Assembly (NCBI GenBank): GCA_016794925.1
Contig: JAEUIW010000006.1
Coordinates: 62,001-126,000 of the forward strand
DNA length: 64,000 nucleotides
Origin: Phycisphaerae bacterium
Lineage (GTDB): Bacteria; Planctomycetota; Phycisphaerae; Phycisphaerales; UBA1924
Reading direction: 5' to 3'
Of the stretch, positions 63,080-64,000 are shown piece after piece. How positions within the stretch are numbered: the first letter of the stretch is position 1; each line of letters starts with the position of its first letter. Position numbers and translations under genes: made by a program. The notes under the pieces are model-generated. The model searched no databases. It saw only the letters and a list, made by a program, of their open reading frames with translations, and was not told the origin of the DNA.

Positions 63080-64000
63080 CTACGCGATCCGCACCAGCGC
63101 CGACCGATCCGATTCGCTCAGGATCGAAGCCGCGTCGGCCAGCCATCGGACCGCGTCCTCGTGGTAGCCCGCGGTCGGCTTGAGTTCGGGCAAGCGCGCA
63201 CACCAGAAGGTGTTGAACCGGATCATCGCCAGCTCGCGCGCGTACTTCGCGATCATGGAAGCCAACGCCACGCAGAAATCCCGCGAGTCCGCCCGGGTCT
63301 GAAAGCGAATCCGCATCGACCTCCCGTCGCTCCTTGAATCCGCCGACTCCACCAGATAATCGCTCGACGATTCCGCTCGCGCCACGCACGTCAGCGTGCA
63401 CCCACACCCGGCCATGAACACTTCAGCCAGCCAAGGTCCGTAGTACGTGCGCCCGCCCAGCCGATCGCACACCACCCAGGCCCGTTCGCCGGATTCCAAG
63501 GCGTCCCAAACGCTTCGGAGGTGCGCGGCGACGGCGCTGCCCGTGGTGCCCGCCTTGCTCCCCTCCGCGCGCACGAGCCGGTTGAACGCCGGCTCCGTTT
63601 GAACTCGGCACCGGAACAGCGCCGGACGCACCCCCGCGTCGCGCATCACGCCCGTCAATCCCGAAGCGCCAACCCGAACCTGGTCTTCCGAACAAGCGAC
63701 CGGCAGCGCCAGCGGCTCCCCCAGATAGCACGCATGGGCCTCACACCACTCTGATTCCGCTCCCAGCGCGGCCCACAACTGGTGGTCGTTCCCGGTCGTG
63801 TGCCCATTCGCGCGCGCAAAGGCGATGACGGTCCGCTCCAAGTGAACCAACGGATGCCGACCGCGGTTTTTCGCCCGGTCCGTTGAACGGGTTCCGCCGC
63901 CGGACCCGACCTTCAACATCTTGGAGTCGTTGACCGGAAGCCGACCCCGTCGGTCCGTACCGGTGCGACACACCGCGCGCTCCAGAAGGGACCACACGTC
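63080..64000 (-). CDS. RNase HII-like protein, 5' end cut by the window
   Basis: The visible 306 codons carry RNase HII-like features: LPVNDSKML with the DSK motif, ALASMIAKYARELAM resembling the ASIxAKxxRD block, and KPTAGYHEDAVRW resembling the KPTxGYxTxxH-like end. The window cuts the gene at its 5' side: translation runs through the edge (DVWSLLERAV), and the GTG that could start it at 63997 is probably internal. Between the motifs is a large non-canonical insertion (about 160 residues, with many Cys, Arg and Ala), so this looks like a divergent, longer branch. Cleavage of RNA in RNA/DNA hybrids is only inferred. Confidence 0.65.
   Translation of the reverse strand, partial: DVWSLLERAVCRTGTDRRGRLPVNDSKMLKVGSGGGTRSTDRAKNRGRHPLVHLERTVIAFARANGHTTGNDHQLWAALGAESEWCEAHACYLGEPLALPVACSEDQVRVGASGLTGVMRDAGVRPALFRCRVQTEPAFNRLVRAEGSKAGTTGSAVAAHLRSVWDALESGERAWVVCDRLGGRTYYGPWLAEVFMAGCGCTLTCVARAESSSDYLVESADSRSDGRSMRIRFQTRADSRDFCVALASMIAKYARELAMIRFNTFWCARLPELKPTAGYHEDAVRWLADAASILSESDRSALVRIA

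Overview
The window looks like a chromosomal segment of a high-GC member of the Planctomycetota, most likely class Phycisphaerae. This is inferred from several signatures seen together: a LEPR-type N-terminal motif on a giant surface protein, a PEP-CTERM-like sorting tail of the PAPGA type, three secreted proteins ending in paired Asp/Phe-rich dockerin-like repeats with a terminal Cys, several pseudopilins, a eukaryote-like UDP-sugar pyrophosphorylase, a squalene-pathway HpnE and a DksA-like protein that has lost most of its zinc cysteines. No rRNA, tRNA, transposase, integrase or CRISPR array was recognised, and composition is fairly even, so this reads as core chromosome rather than an island.

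Layout. 1-12.2 kb: a small low-complexity protein, a glycine-rich RRM RNA-binding protein, a beta-helix protein, a UDPGP-family pyrophosphorylase divergent from serA-serC (serine biosynthesis), a PEP-CTERM-like protein with a clear terminator, an exported esterase, a FUN14-like membrane protein, a D-amino-acid-oxidase-like flavoprotein, a Cys-containing membrane protein and a small lysine-rich protein. 12.3-29.9 kb, mostly minus strand: a 1352-residue surface glycosidase, a prolyl oligopeptidase, an ABC ATPase with a large membrane-anchored partner, an M20 peptidase, a pseudopilin with a small CxxC membrane protein, hpnE, AMP nucleosidase (plus strand) and fumarase. 30.1-36.3 kb: three plus-strand secreted proteins with dockerin-like tails; two are tandem paralogues of a family I do not recognise and the third is an exonuclease/endonuclease/phosphatase-fold enzyme.

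36.3-49.4 kb: housekeeping and envelope genes: a lone receiver protein, a PBP4-type D,D-carboxypeptidase, a UbiD-like decarboxylase, an overlapping operon of methyltransferase, ABC ATPase and ABC permease, then proC, accA, a DksA-like protein overlapping lspA, a membrane protein and a metallo-beta-lactamase-fold hydrolase. 49.4-58.5 kb is the most coherent accessory block: eight co-directional minus-strand genes running from an exported HEAT-repeat protein with a receiver-like domain, through two GspG-type pseudopilins, a short membrane/coiled-coil protein, a GspH-like pseudopilin and a 60-residue membrane protein, to a secretin with an unusual C-terminal extension and a TPR lipoprotein. It looks like part of a type II secretion or pilus-like apparatus without its ATPase or platform genes. 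A divergent gene encodes a DNA-binding/receiver protein with repeats in its upstream region. 59.5-64 kb: M42 aminopeptidase, a YgfZ/GcvT-like folate protein, ribD and a divergent RNase HII-like gene cut by the window edge.

All functions are read from sequence motifs by eye; no database search was run. Start codons were chosen mainly by Shine-Dalgarno position and onset of the conserved domain, and several genes use GTG or TTG.
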